DNA of 64,000 bases from Sclerotinia nivalis (lineage: Eukaryota > Ascomycota > Leotiomycetes > Helotiales > Sclerotiniaceae), in the NCBI GenBank assembly GCA_029531795.1, contig JAPEIS010000014.1, forward strand, positions 496,001 to 560,000. The letters are read 5' to 3'. The stretch's first letter is position 1. Each line of letters begins with the position of its first letter. A model generated the notes under the pieces. The model searched no databases and was not told where the DNA came from. It worked only from the letters and a program-made list of their open reading frames with translations. Positions 32,348 through 44,820 of this stretch are shown here, one piece after another. The translations under genes and the position numbers were made by a program.

Positions 32348-33601
32348 ATGAATCATCCTTTCGTATTCGATAATGGCGACGGTGATGTGCGTGCCAAAGT
32401 GTTTTATGAAGGCCGCGAAGTCTCTTTCAAATTATCCTCCCATGCATTGAGTTTCGCTAGCCCTGTCTGGAAGAAACTTATCTTTCCTCCATTTCCCCTT
32501 CCAACATCACGCACGGATGGAGAGGAACCCAATTCGAAAAAATCTTGCGTTGCTAACGAGCCATTTACTGATATTGAATTGGACTTCACGGAAGATAATG
32601 CGGAAGCTCTACTGGTACTTCTTCGAATTGCGTATTTGCAATTCTCGACTGTTCCCTCGAATTTGCCATACGTTATCTTGTATAACGTTACTGTTATTTG
32701 TGATAAGTACAATTGTACAAAGTTAGTCAAACCTTGGTTGAAGGACTGGTTGAAGGATGAGCAGTATGAGGCACATTTGCCACGTCAGGAGGGATGGCTG
32801 TGGATTGCTTATTGCTTTGGGAGGAGGAAACTTTTCTATGATATGGTGAACGTTCTTGTATTGTCGGCATGTATTGGTCATGACAATGAATGCTTGATCA
32901 TCGAGGAGAATTTTGCATCTACATCAGGAACGGAGGTTGAGGTCAATTCGTATCCGTTAGAGGAGGAAGGGTGTCCTTTGCCCCCTGGGATGACCGGTAA
33001 ATATCACCTTACATTTAAAGTTTCTACTCGCTGATCGTTCATAGAAGAGATTCTTGCTATTCGTACAACTATGGTTAACAGGCTTTTCCGGTCTTTACAT
33101 TTCATCATGGATGGATTGTTGTCAAATTCGGCTGCGTTCTCTAGATCTTGCAGATTGTGGTGTGAAGAGACATGCCGTTCTGTTCTTTTTGGGATCCTTG
33201 CCAGAAAGCTCAAATCCTACGGTCTGTGGCCTATACCGGATGCAGAAACAGTCGTTGAATCTCCTTACGAACTGTATAAAATCATTCAATGGTCGTTAAA
33301 TGAGGCCCAAATGGCCCATCGGGCCATAAAAATTCCTCACAATAGCTTGACTTGCAAGACGCGAAGAAATTGGTACGGGTTTGTATTTCCGTTTGCGTAT
33401 GATATAACCTTCTTTTCGCTATCCGATGAAAAGAGCATACATGTTAAGGATGACGTGCAATTGCGATTTCGAAGGGGCTTGGATCGCGCAATCGAGGATA
33501 TTGGACCCATTGATTGCCCTAGCAATCCTTCTAAAGACCTTGGGGACGTCCTCAGAGCTGACATGCTAAATATACTACAGCTGCAGTGTGAGAATTCCTA
33601 A
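32348..33601 (+). CDS. BTB/POZ-like domain protein
   Basis: Two exons, 32348-32996 and 33045-33601, about 401 aa. The 48-bp intron joins PPGMT to EEILAIRTTMVNRLF. The N-terminus resembles the fungal BTB fold: DVRAKVFYEGREVSFKLSSH, LSFASPVWKKLIF (the stretch that normally reads S-x-V-F/W-x-x-M), ELDFTEDNAEALLVLLRIAY and YNVTVICDKYNCTKLVKPWL. The C-terminal half is Cys-bearing and mixed-helical without a known domain. Fungal proteins of this kind occur in large, fast-changing families, and some act as substrate adaptors for cullin-3 ligases; a role here is not established. It ends only 166 bp before a retrotransposon LTR. Confidence 0.72.
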
Positions 33602-33767
33602 TAAGTTATTAAATCACTTAATAATATTTACCGAACCAATAGTTATATGATCACGTGATATATTAATAATATGATTTCATATTATTAAATTTTATTATTA
33701 TATAAAATTTCGATCATATATCATATCAGAATGATTTATAATGGAATAGAATGAAATGGAAGTATAT

Positions 33768-33980
33768 TATCACAGAGGCAACAGACAGGACAACAGGAAT
33801 CACTTTTATTAATAAGACGTAGTTCGAAGAGCTACGTTTCTATAGAAGGAACGGTTTCTTAAATACATTTATGTGTAGCGTTAGCCCCGATCGGGGTTAG
33901 CCTATATTTATTTGAGGTTCGATTTCTATAGGTCGGAATCCGAGCGGTCTTTGTATATTATATACAGGAATCCTGTGATA
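33768..33980 (-). repeat. 3' LTR of element A
   Basis: 213 bp, reading TATCAC at the left edge and GTGATA at the right edge on the plus strand. It aligns along its whole length with the other three LTRs, differing mostly by transitions. Confidence 0.92.
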
Positions 33981-34399
33981 GTATCCCTCTTCTTAGAATC
34001 GAACTCCATTGAGACGATTAGGGGGACCAGGTTTATCCGGATAACGACAATGATAATTACGGATCAGTTCTTGAGTATTCTCCAAATACTTTGTAGGCTT
34101 TTCGGTAGGTGTATCATAACCTATCTATCGGATAGTATACTTTAGGTGGGGGTTACTACGGCCTCGACGTTTCCATTGGGAATCCAGGACTTCCTTTACA
34201 TCGAATTGTTCAATGCCTTCAACTTCGACAGGAGGGGGAGGCGGGTTGTATTGATCGGGGATAGGGTCATCATTGGCGGGATACAATAGATTAATATGAA
34301 AGACCGGGTGATTCTTTATAAAGGTAGGGAACTTCAGTTCGTAAGTGTACGAGTCTATACTCTTCAGAATTCGAAAGGGATTTAAGTTCTTTCAATCTA

Positions 34400-35780
34400 G
34401 TTTTTTCTGGGGACGAAGAGTTCGGATATTCTTAGTATTAAGCTAGATTAGATCTCCAGGTTGGTATCGATGGGTAGACGAACGATGGGAATCGGTATTC
34501 TTCGAATAGCGGGTTTGATTAGTGGTCAATTCGGTCTTCAGGTGATCGATGATCGATTTCATTTTTTTGACGAATTCCTTAGTGTCTAGGATTTCAGGGC
34601 GATCGAAAAACGCAACGGGTTCGAAATTTATTCAAAGATAGAAACTGTAATTGGCAAAGAACGGTGATAGGCGGGAGCTTTCGAATTAGATAGAATTAAT
34701 CGAGAATTCGACGATCGGTAGTTATTCGAATCAATTGTTTTGTAGGTAGGATATATACAAGCGAAGGTATTGTTCGAGTATTGTGTTCGTTTTTTTCGTT
34801 TGTTCATCGGTTTTAGGATGATAAGCTGTCGACAGCTTCGAAATAGTATTTAGTCGTTTATAGATATGTTTCTAAAAGTCAGAAATAAACTAAGCTCCAT
34901 GATCGGATATAATGGTTTGCGATAGGCTGTAGAGCTTTTATATATGCTTCAGGAATAGACGGGAGACTTCTTTGGAGTTACAGGTTCCTCGGCAAGGTAG
35001 AAAATGCTTCATTTTGGTTAATCGATCGATTACAATAAATATCGTATTGTATTTAGAGTTTTTCAGAAGATAAATGATGAAATCGATTGAGATATCTTTT
35101 CAGGCTTGTTGTGGGATTGGGAGAGGGTGTAAGATTCCTTTTTGTTTTTTACGGTTCGGGGCGGCTCAGTAGCAATTATAACAATTGTGTATCCAACGGG
35201 AGATGTAGTTGTAATATCCAGGCCAATAGTAGTTTCGGGAAAGTAGTTCGAAGGTACGGGTACGATGTGGGTATCCGGCAATAGGGGAATCGTGGATCAT
35301 TCGGAGGAGTTTTGCTTTTAGAGGATCGTAGTTAGGAATATAAAGCTTTTTATGATAATATAATAGGTTATTGTTTATAGTATATTCAGATAATGTGATA
35401 TGCGGGTGTTTAGTAGTATTTTTTTTTAAAGCTTTTAAGATCGATAGCGAAAATGGGTCGGACAGGTAAGCTTCAGTGAGTAGGGGTTTCAGTTCTTCAA
35501 AGGGTTCCAATTGTATAGATTCAGGTAATTGGATAGGGATTGGGTTATCGGGTATCGTAGGTGATTCAGGTTCATAGGTAGGTAATTCAGGTTCGCGAAT
35601 AGATGGTTTAAGATTGTGGACAGACGATGGGGTATCGATACGAGTTTGATTACGGGTTGTAATTACAAAACAGATTTTCTTTTTTGGTTTAATAATAGAA
35701 AACAGATTTGTATCTAGATTTTCGGTTTTCAGAACAATTTGATTTTGATGAAAGAGGTGTTCATTCTTCTCTTTAGACAA
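34400..35780 (-). pseudogene. Integrase-region fragments of element A
   Basis: Degraded match to the element B region that precedes and includes the integrase. Readable stretches include SDPFSLSILKALKKNT and HDSPIAGYPHRTRTFELL (HHCC zinc region), followed by many stops. Confidence 0.85.
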
Positions 35781-36167
35781 ATCCTTTGATTTCTTGGTTA
35801 GAGTATCGAGTTTCGCTTTTTGCTTTCCGGGATAGTATGTAATCTTGAAATTGAAACGGGATAGAAATTCAGACTAGCGGGTTTGACGATGATTTAATAG
35901 CTTTATTATCGTAAAGTATTTTAGATTCTTATGGTTTGTGATGACTTTGATTGGGGAAGAGGTGTTTTCTAATTCGGGTTGTCATTTTTCGAAATAGTGG
36001 ATAATTGCTAATAATTCTTTATTATAAATCTCATAGTTATATTTTGTAATCGAATACTTCTTTGAGAAATATGTAATAGGTTTCAGAATCCTATTGTTAT
36101 TGTATTGGAAAAGGACTCTAATAGATATATAATCCGATGCATCCGTTTTTAGGATTATATCCTTCTT

Positions 36168-36953
36168 TCAATCGAAAGAGGTTAATATAGGTATTGTCGT
36201 AAATGCGGCTTTCAGATTCGAAAACGATTTCTTATAACCAGGATCCCATTGGAAGATTATATCCTTTTTGGTCAGGTTTATCATCGAACGAATGATTGAG
36301 GAGAAGTTACAAATAAAATATCGATAGAAATTGTTAAACTCTATAAACATTTGTATATCCGTTAGATTCTTCGGCGTTTTCCAATCAATTATTGTTTTAA
36401 TCTTAGCTGGGTTCATTCGGATCCTCTTTCGATTTATAATTAAACCCAGGAATTTCGTTTCAGATTTCAGGAATTCGCATTTCGACAGATTGGTATACAA
36501 TCCGGTTTTCCGTAAGGCGTTTAGTACCTTTTGTATATGCTTTATATATTCAAAACGGGTTTTACTATAAATCAGAATATCATTTAGATAAGTAGTGCAG
36601 AATATATCCAGGTATTCTTTTAGAATATCGTTGATAAATTGTTGGAACGTTACTAGAGCTTCGATCAACTCGAACAGTATAACCAAAATTTCGAATAGGC
36701 CGAATCGGGTACAGAATGCAATTAGGTATTCTTATTCTTCCTTGATTCGGATATTATTGAAAACCGAAATGATATCTATTTTTGTAAAATACTTCATTCC
36801 TTTTAGATTATTCAAGGATTTTTTAATTAAAGGCAACAAGTATCGGTCTTTCATAAACAAATTATTCAATATACGATAATCTATACAGAATCGAAAACCA
36901 CCATTAGGTTTTTTAACAAATAAGACAAACGAAACGGAAACGGAGGAATTCAA
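36168..36953 (-). pseudogene. Reverse-transcriptase fragment of element A
   Basis: Broken frames carry [20 protein letters not shown] and, after a stop, [15 protein letters not shown], where the catalytic YLDD has become YLND by a G-to-A change. It corresponds codon for codon with the element B reverse transcriptase. Non-functional. Confidence 0.9.
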
Positions 36954-37437
36954 TCGGATGAATCCTTTTGCTAAATTTTCCCTTAATCATTCTTGCAAAG
37001 CTTTCAATTCGTCCCGAGATATTGAATACAAGATTCCAAACGATAGCTTAATTCCATTTTGCAATCGAATATTATGATCGTATAGGTGGTACAGAGGTAG
37101 TTTGTTAGTATTATATAGAGAAAATATATCGATTTATGAACGGAATTCAACAAATAGGTTTTCAGGAGTAGGATCTTCTTTTTCCTTCAGGATTCGGTTT
37201 ATCAAATCGATACTAGTTTGGAACATTTTGTAACTTCGACGGGTATACATTGAGCAAACTCGGATTGAAATATTTGCTATATCTCTTTTCTTTAGCATTT
37301 CAGGACAAAACGGTAGATAAACAGAATGGGCTTTGATAGGGATATCGGATAGGGCTTGGACATTCGATGGTTACGCAAACGTATTATAGAACTTCCGGCA
37401 GAATTTGCTATCGAAACGAAAGGTATTAGATGCAAAT

Positions 37438-37650
37438 TGTCACGGGGTCCCCGTATATGGTATACGGAGACCGCTCGGGTTCCGACCCGTAGGAGTCGGA
37501 CCTCGGATAAGTGTAGGCTAGCCCCGGTCGGGGCTAGCGCTACACATAAATATGTTTAAGGAACCGTTCCTTCTATAGAAACGTAGCTCTTCGAGCTATG
37601 TCTTATCAATAAAAATGATTTCTGTTATCCTGTCTGCTGCCTCCGTGATA
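37438..37650 (+). repeat. 5' LTR of element B
   Basis: Starts TGTCACGGGG and ends CCGTGATA. It contains a TATA-like AAATATG near 37550 and an AATAAA signal near 37607, plus three strong inverted repeats near 37450-37540. It differs from the 3' LTR mainly by G-to-A changes. Confidence 0.93.
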
Positions 37651-37652
37651 CT

Positions 37653-37661
37653 ACGTAGCTC
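37653..37661 (+). other. Putative self-priming primer-binding site of element B
   Basis: ACGTAGCTC begins two bases after the LTR. It is complementary to the LTR's GAGCTATGT at 37593-37601 (GAGCTACGT before an inferred C-to-T change), as in Tf1-type self-priming. No match to the usual TGG-starting tRNA 3' end is seen here. Confidence 0.4.
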
Positions 37662-37688
37662 CTTCCTATCTATGCCGACACTTCTACG

Positions 37689-38840
37689 ATGTCGTCCCGT
37701 CCGCACCCGCCTAGCCAGCCCGGCTCCCCCGAAGAATTCGCTACCACTGTAGCCAGTGATACCGCGATCTGGTATCGTTACCTCACCTCCCTTTACGAAT
37801 TCAGTATAAGAATGGAAACAGAAGTGACCGATCTGCAATCCGCAATTCAAAAGCTTACTCTCGATCTGCAAATCGAGAAAACTGTATTTATACGATGGAA
37901 AGAGGAGAACGATAGATTGATTACCCATCTAACTCAACTCCATCCCGTCCCCGTTGCCCCGCCTATTTCAACCCCTACCGACCTGACCGGCCCCTCGCCT
38001 CTGACTCCTGTTACAACCCCAACTGCCGCTCCTGTTCTATCGAAACCTCAATTGAGTGAGAAGGTACCTGATCCTGCACCGTTTGATGGAACGAAAATCG
38101 ATCTTGATCGATTTGTCGATCAAATACAAAATAAAATGCATGCCAATTCCGACTACTTCACTTCTCCGCATTCCCGCCTGACTTACGTAACTGGAAGATT
38201 AACTGGATCCGCTGCTGCGCAAATTCGATCGTATAATATCAAAGGACAATTTGTTAAACTTACCGATTATAAGGATCTATTGCAAATACTGGAAAGAGCT
38301 TATGGAAACTAGAACAAACGAACCGAGGCCCAGAAACTTCTGATCAATCTGAAACAAAGGAACCAATCGTTCCATATCTTCTATACTGAGTTCCAAAGAC
38401 TAGTATTGGAAGCCGGGATGGCCGACGACAACAGTACCCTGGTTATCCTATTAGAACAAGCCCTGTCGAGTGAACTAAAGAATCAGATTGTTACTGCTGA
38501 GCCCTCTACAGATAGTACCGACGCATTCGCCGCTTTCGTGCAGACATTGGAGAATCGCCGTCTATACCTGATGGGACCGACCAACTCCGGTCGTAGCCCA
38601 ATCGTCCTGCTACCCTGCACTACTATTCAAAACCTGAATCCTGTTAATTGTACCCTCGCTCCGTCCCCGAATTCTACTGTCCGATCTATTGCTTCTGCTA
38701 CGATTATGCTTGCTGGAGATCCAATGGATCTCAATTCCCAAAGACGTATTAATAGATGCGAACGAGGGGAATGCTTCTATTATAGATCTACCGATTATTG
38801 TATGAAAAATTGTTTGTTCCCAGATAATCGTCCTGTATAA
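37689..38840 (+). pseudogene. gag of element B, interrupted
   Basis: Frame opens at ATG 37689 (MSSRPHPPSQPGSPEEF) with a coiled-coil stretch, then PFDGTKIDLDRFVDQIQNKM and the capsid-like LTYVTGRLTGSAAAQI. A TAG at 38310-38312 breaks it, and the same frame continues to 38840 through LLEQALSSELKNQIV. A zinc knuckle relic GECFYYRSTDYCMKNC follows, in which the second Cys and the His appear as Tyr, both explained by G-to-A or C-to-T changes. Product would be the nucleocapsid precursor. Confidence 0.88.
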
Positions 38841-38998
38841 GCTAGAGCTAGCCTTACTAGTCTTGCCCTGTTATCCCTTGTTCTGTCTTCTGGCCAGATT
38901 CAACTGTATGCTATGTTATCGTACAGTCTGTCCCCTTCCGACTCCTCGAGTTCGGGAAACGGAGTCTGCCTGGCATAAATCGTTGTCAGACGAAAGCC

Positions 38999-41900
38999 TT
39001 GCGTACATTACGTTTGTCCGCTGCCGTAACTCAAGGTTTATCTTTCGCTGAAGAAACAAGCAATCGAGCAAATCTGATGATATTGTCTGTTATTGTTCTA
39101 TCGACGCTTGATCGATCCTGTCCCATTTACGCTATAGTGGATAGCGGATGCGAAGGATATACTTTCGCAGATCGAAGTTGAATGGAAGCTATTAAGCTTT
39201 TAATATACAAATTACCTGTCCCGTTCGAAGTCATTGGATTCGACAGAAAAATACTGCCCGAAAACCGAATGGATCGTTACATTCTAATCGATCTGCAAAT
39301 CAATGATCATTATGAGAAAAGATCGAAAATCTACATTACTGAATTAACTCATTATCCGATTATCCTGGGGTTGGTTTGACTAAAGAAGCACAATCCCTAT
39401 ATCGGATTTGTATCCAATACCTTTCGCTTCGATAACGAGTTCTGCCGAAAGTTTTGTAATACGCCTACGCAACTATCGAGTATCCGAATTCTATCCGATA
39501 TTTTTGTCAAAGCCTGTCCTATTTATCTATCGTTTTGTTCTGAAGCGTTAAAGAAAAGAGATATAGCAAGCGTTTCAATCCAAACTTGCTCGATATATGT
39601 CCATCGAAGCTACAAGATGTTCCAAGCTAGTATCGATTTGATAAACCGAATCCTGAAGGAAAAAAAAGATCCTGCTCCCGAAGACCTGCCTTCTGAATTC
39701 CGTTCGTGGATCGATATATTTTCTCTACGTAACGCTGACAAACTACCTCTGTACCGCCCATATGATCATGATATCCGACTGCAAGATGGGGCTAAGCTAC
39801 CGTTTGGAGCCCTGTATTCAATGTCTCGAAACGAATTGAAAGCTTTGCAAGAATGGTTAAGGGAAAACCTAGCAAAAGGATTCATCCGACCAAGTTTCTC
39901 CGCTTCTGTTTCGCCTGTCTTATTTGTTAAGAAACCCAATAGTGGTCTTCGATTCTATATAGACTATCGTGTATTGAATAATCTGTCTGTGAAAGATCGA
40001 TACTTGTTGCCTTTAACCAAAGAGTCCTTGAATAATCTGAAAGGGATGAAGTATTTTACAAAAATAGATATCATCTCGGCCTTCAATAATATTCGAATCA
40101 AGGAAGGACAAAAATACCTAATTGTATTCTGTATCCGATTCGGCCTGTTCGAAACCTTGGTCATGCTGTTTGGGCTGATCAGAGCCCCAACAACGTTCCA
40201 ACGATTTATCAACGATATTCTAAGAGAATACCTGAATATATTCTGTACTGTTTATCTGGATGATATTCTGATTTATAGTAAAACCTGTTTTGAACATATA
40301 AAGCATATACAAAAGGTACTAGACGCCTTACAGAAAGCCGGATTGTATACCAATCTATCGAAATGCAAATTCCTGAAACCTAAAACGAAATTCCTGGACC
40401 TAATTATAGACCGAGAGGGGATCCGAATGGACCCAGTCAAGATTAAGACGATAATTGATTGGAAAACGCCGAAGAACCTAACGGATGTACAAATGTTTAT
40501 AGGGTTTAGCAATTTCTATCGATGCTTTATTCGCGATTTCTCTTCGATCATTCGCCCGATAGTAAACCTGACCAAGAAGGATGTAGCCTTCCAATGGGAT
40601 CCTGATTGTGAGAAATCGTTCTCGAGTCTGAAAGCCGCATTTACGGTGGCACCTGTGTTAGCCTTTTTCGATTGGGAAAAGGATGTAATCCTAAAGACAG
40701 ATGTATCGGATTATATATCTGCTGGAGTCCTCTCCCAATACGATAACGATGGGATTCTGAAACCTATTGCATATTTCTCAAAGAAGCATTCGATTGCAGA
40801 ATGTAACTACGAGATTTATGATAAAGAATTACTAGCAATTATCCGCTGTTTCGAAGAATAACGATCCGAATTAGAAGGCGCCTCTTCTCCGATCAAGATC
40901 ATTACGAACTATAAAAATCTGGAATACTTTACGACAACAAAGCTATTGAACCGTCGTCAAACCCGCTGGTCTGAATTTCTGTCCCGTTTCAATTTCAAGA
41001 TTACATACCGTCCCGGAAAGCAAAAAGCGAAACCCGATACTCTAACCAAAAGATCAAAGGATTTGCCTAAAGAGGGGGATAAACATCTCCTTCATCAAAA
41101 TCAGACTATTCTGAAAACCGAAAATCTAGATATAGATCTGTTTCCTATTGTTAAACCAAAGAAGAAAATCCGTTTCGCGATTACAACCCGTAGCCAAATC
41201 CGTATCGATACCCCGTCGTCTATCTGCAATCCCGAACTATCTATCCGCGAACCTGGATTACCTGCCTGTGAACCTGAACCACCTGCGATACCCGATAACC
41301 CAATCCCTGTCCAATTGCCTGAATCTATACAATTGGAATCCCCTGAAGAACTGAAACCCCTGCTCGCTGAAGCTTACCTGTCCGACCCGCTTCCGCTATC
41401 GATCTTAAAGGCTTTAAAAAAAAATACTGCTAGACACCCGCATATCACGTTATCTAAATGTACTATGAATAATGACCTATTATATTATCATAAAAAGCTT
41501 TATATTCCTAACTACGATCCTCTGAAAGCAAAACTCCTCCGAATGATCCACGATTCCCCTATTGCCGGACACCCGCACCATACCCATACCTTCGAACTGC
41601 TTTCCCGAAACTACTATTGGCCTGGATATTACGACTACGTCTCCCGTTGAGTACACAATTGTCATAATTGCCACCGAACCGCCCCGAACCGTAAAGGACA
41701 AGAAGGAATCTTACACCCTCTCCCAATCCCGCAACAAGCCTGGAGAGATATCTCAATCGATTTCATCACCCATCTTCCGAAAAGCTCTGGGTACGATGCG
41801 ATATTTGTTGTAATCGATCGATTGACCAAAATGAAGCATTTCCTACCCTGCCAAGGAACCTATAACTCCGAAGAAATCTCCCATCTGTTCCTGAAGCATA

Positions 41901-42850
41901 TATGGAAACTCCACGGCCTACCGCAGACCATTATATCCGATCGTGGAGCTCAGTTTATCTCTGACTTCTGGAAGCATATCTGTAAACGACTAAATACTAT
42001 TTCGAAGCTGTCGACAACTTATCATCCTGAAACCGATGGACAAACGGAAAAGGCGAACGCAATGCTCGAACAATACCTTCGCTCGTATATATCCTACCTG
42101 CAGAACGACTGGTCCGAATGACTACCGATCGCCGAATTCTCGATTAACTCTGCCTGGTCCGAAAGCTCCCGCCTATCGCCGTTCTTTGCCAATTACGGTT
42201 TCTATCCCCGAATAGGTTTCGAACCCGCCGCGCTCTCCGATCGCCCTGGAATCCTGGACGCTAAGGAATTCGTCAAAAAGATGAAGTCGATCGTCGATCA
42301 CCTGAAAACCGAACTGACCGCTAGTCAAGCCCGCTATTCGAAGAATGCCGATTCCCACCATTCACCTGCCCGTCAATACCAGCCTGGAGATCTAGTCTGG
42401 CTTAATACTAAGAATATCCGAACTCTTCGTCCCCAAAAGAAGCTAGATTGAAAGAACTTAAGTCCCTTTCGAATTCTAAAGAGCATAGGCTCGTACGCTT
42501 ACGAATTGGAGCTCTCTGCCTCTATGAGGAATCACCCGGTCTTTCATGTTAACCTGTTGTATCCCGCCAATGATGACCCTGTCCCCGATCAACGCAACCC
42601 GCCTCCCCCTTCTATCGAAGTTGAAGGCATTGAGCAATTCGATGTAAAGGAAGTCCTGGATTCCCGATGGGAACATCGGGGCCGTAGTGGCCCCCATCTG
42701 AAGTATACTGTCCGATGGGTAGGCTATGATACGCCTACCGAAGAGCCTGCGGAGTATTTGGAGAATGCTCAAGAATTGATCCGTAATTATCACCATCGTT
42801 ATCCGGATAAACCTGGTCCCCCTAGTCGTCTCAACGAAGCTCGACCCTAA
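38999..42850 (+). pseudogene. pol of element B (protease, RT, RNase H, integrase, chromodomain), interrupted
   Basis: Domains in order: protease with YAIVDSGCEGYTF (near 39130); reverse transcriptase 39617-40500 with [17 protein letters not shown] and an intact catalytic YLDDILIYS; RNase H near 40690-40960 with [23 protein letters not shown] and NYKNLEYF (the final Asp and His look mutated to Asn and Tyr); integrase with the HHCC region near 41550 and the core D-x-D-x-E region around [19 protein letters not shown] and NAMLEQYL; and a C-terminal chromodomain near 42630-42800 ([29 protein letters not shown]). Stops occur at 39178, 39377, 40859, 41648, 42119 and near 42449. The chromodomain places it among chromoviruses, which target heterochromatin marks. 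Confidence 0.92.
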
Positions 42851-42859
42851 GGAGGGGGA
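42851..42859 (+). other. Polypurine tract of element B
   Basis: GGAGGGGGA directly after the pol stop codon and three bases before the 3' LTR; it is the expected plus-strand primer. Confidence 0.75.
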
Positions 42860-42862
42860 TAC

Positions 42863-43075
42863 TATCACAAAGTCCCCGTATATAATATACAGAGACCACT
42901 CGGGTTCCGACCCGTAGGAATCGGACCTCAGATAAGTGTAGGCTAGCCCCGGTCGGGGCTAACGCTACACATAAATGTATTTAAGGAACCGTTCCTTCTA
43001 TAGAAACGTAACTCTTCGAGCTACATCTTATCAATAAAAGTGATTTCTGTTATCCTGTCTGCTGCCTCCGTGATA
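42863..43075 (+). repeat. 3' LTR of element B
   Basis: 213 bp, TATCACAAAG to CCGTGATA, followed directly by the target duplication CAAAT. Confidence 0.93.
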
Positions 43076-43080
43076 CAAAT

Positions 43081-44554
43081 CTAATATAGAAATTGTGCTT
43101 CTTTAACCAGGCCAATTTTAGGACAATCGGATAATGAGCTAGTTTAATAATATAGATTTTCGATTTTTTTTTATAATAATCGTTGATTTGCAGATCGGTT
43201 AGAATGTAACGATCCACTCGATTTTCGGGTAGTATTTTTCCATCGAATTCAATGATTTCGAATGGGATAGGTAATTTGTATATTGGGAGCTTGATAGTTT
43301 CCATCCAATTTCGATTTGTGAAAGTATATCCTTTGTATCCGTTATTCACTATAGTATAAATGGAATAGAATCGATCAGATATCGATAGAACAGTAACAAA
43401 CAATATTATCAGATTTGCTCGATTGTTTATTTCTTCAACGAAAGATAAGCCTTGAGTTGCGGCGGCGGATAAGTATAATATGCATGGAGTTTTCGTCTGA
43501 TAACGATTTATGCCAGGCGGGCTTCGTTTCCCGAACTCGGGGAGCCGGGAGGGGATAGACTGTATAGTGATATAGTATACGATTGAATCTAGACGGAAGA
43601 CGGAATAGGGGATAACGAGGTAGGATTGGTAAGGCTAGTTTTAGTTTGTACAGAACGATTATCTGGGAACGGGTAATCTTTTATACAATGATCGATCGAT
43701 CTACAACGGAAGTATTCCCCTCGTTTGTATCTATTAGTATATCTTTGGGAACTAAGATCTATTGGGTTTTCAGCAGATATAATCGTAACAAAAGTAGCAG
43801 GTCGGATAATAGCATTCGGGGACGGAGCAGGGGTATAGTTAACAGGATTCAGGTTTTGAGTTGTAGTACAAGACGATAGGACGATTGGGTTGCAACCGGA
43901 ATCGGTCGGTTCTATTAGGTATAGACGACGATTCTCCAATGTCTGTACAAAAACAGCGAATACATTGACGTTATTTGTAAATGGTTCAATAGTAACAATC
44001 TAATTCTTCAGTTTGTTTGATAGAGTTTGTTTTAATAGGATAATCAGGGTACTATTGTTATCGGCCATTCCAACTTCCAACGTTAATCTCTGGAACTCAG
44101 TATAGAAAATATGAAACGATTGGTTCCTCTATTTCAGATTGATCAAAAGTTTTCGGACTTTAATCTGTTTGTTTTGATTTCCATAAGCTCTTTTCAGTAT
44201 TTACAACAAATCCTTATAATCAACAAGTTTAACAAATTGCCCTTTGATATTATATAATCGAATTTACGCAACAATGGATCCAGTTAATCTTCCAGTTACA
44301 TAAGTCAAACGGGAATATAGAGAAATAAAGCGATCGGAATTGGTATACATTTTATTCTATATTTGATCAACAAATCGATCAAGATCGATTTTCGTTCCAT
44401 CAAATGGTACAGGATCAGATACCTTCTCACTCAATTGGGGCTTTGATAGAACAGGAACGGCAGCCGGAATTGTAACGGATGTTAAAAACGAAGAATCGAT
44501 TGAAATAAACAGGGCGATGGGGATGGGATGAAGTTGAATCAGATGGACAATCAA
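43081..44554 (-). pseudogene. gag and start of protease of element A
   Basis: Broken frames carry KVSDPVPFDGTKIDLDRF and a zinc-knuckle relic RGEYFRCRSIDHCIKDY, then a protease-like stretch with YTIVNNGYKGYTF (D-to-N in the DSG-type active site). The coding trail stops at the element B insertion point. Confidence 0.88.
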
Positions 44555-44820
44555 TTTATCGTTCTCCTTCTTCCATTATATGAATACGGTTTTCTCGATT
44601 TGCAGATCGAAAGTAAGCTTTTGAACTGTAGATTGCAGATCGATTACTTCTACCTCCACTCTTATACTATAATCGTAAAGGGAAATGAGATAATGATACT
44701 AGATCGTGATATTGTTGATTACAACAGTAACGAATTCTTTAGGGAAGCCAGGCTGGCTAGGCGGATACGAATAGAACGATATCGTAAAAGTGTTAATACA
44801 AATAGATAAAAGCTACATAA

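Larger units (their letters stand above)
37438..43075 (+). mobile_element. Younger Ty3/gypsy chromovirus-type retrotransposon (element B), nested in element A
   Basis: 5638 bp with 213-bp LTRs at 37438-37650 and 42863-43075. A perfect 5-bp target duplication CAAAT lies at 37433-37437 and 43076-43080. The sequences on either side are contiguous in the same element family (B itself carries the uninterrupted site near 39385-39440), proving insertion into element A. Order: LTR, putative primer-binding site, gag, protease, reverse transcriptase, RNase H, integrase, chromodomain, polypurine tract, LTR. Several single stop codons of the TGG/CGA/CAA-to-stop type break the frames, so this copy is inactive. 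It is not Boty, whose LTRs I recall as much longer. Confidence 0.95.

Noticed and set aside
42476..42868. Minus-strand 130-codon frame over the end of element B
   Set aside because: Antisense shadow of the integrase C-terminus/chromodomain.
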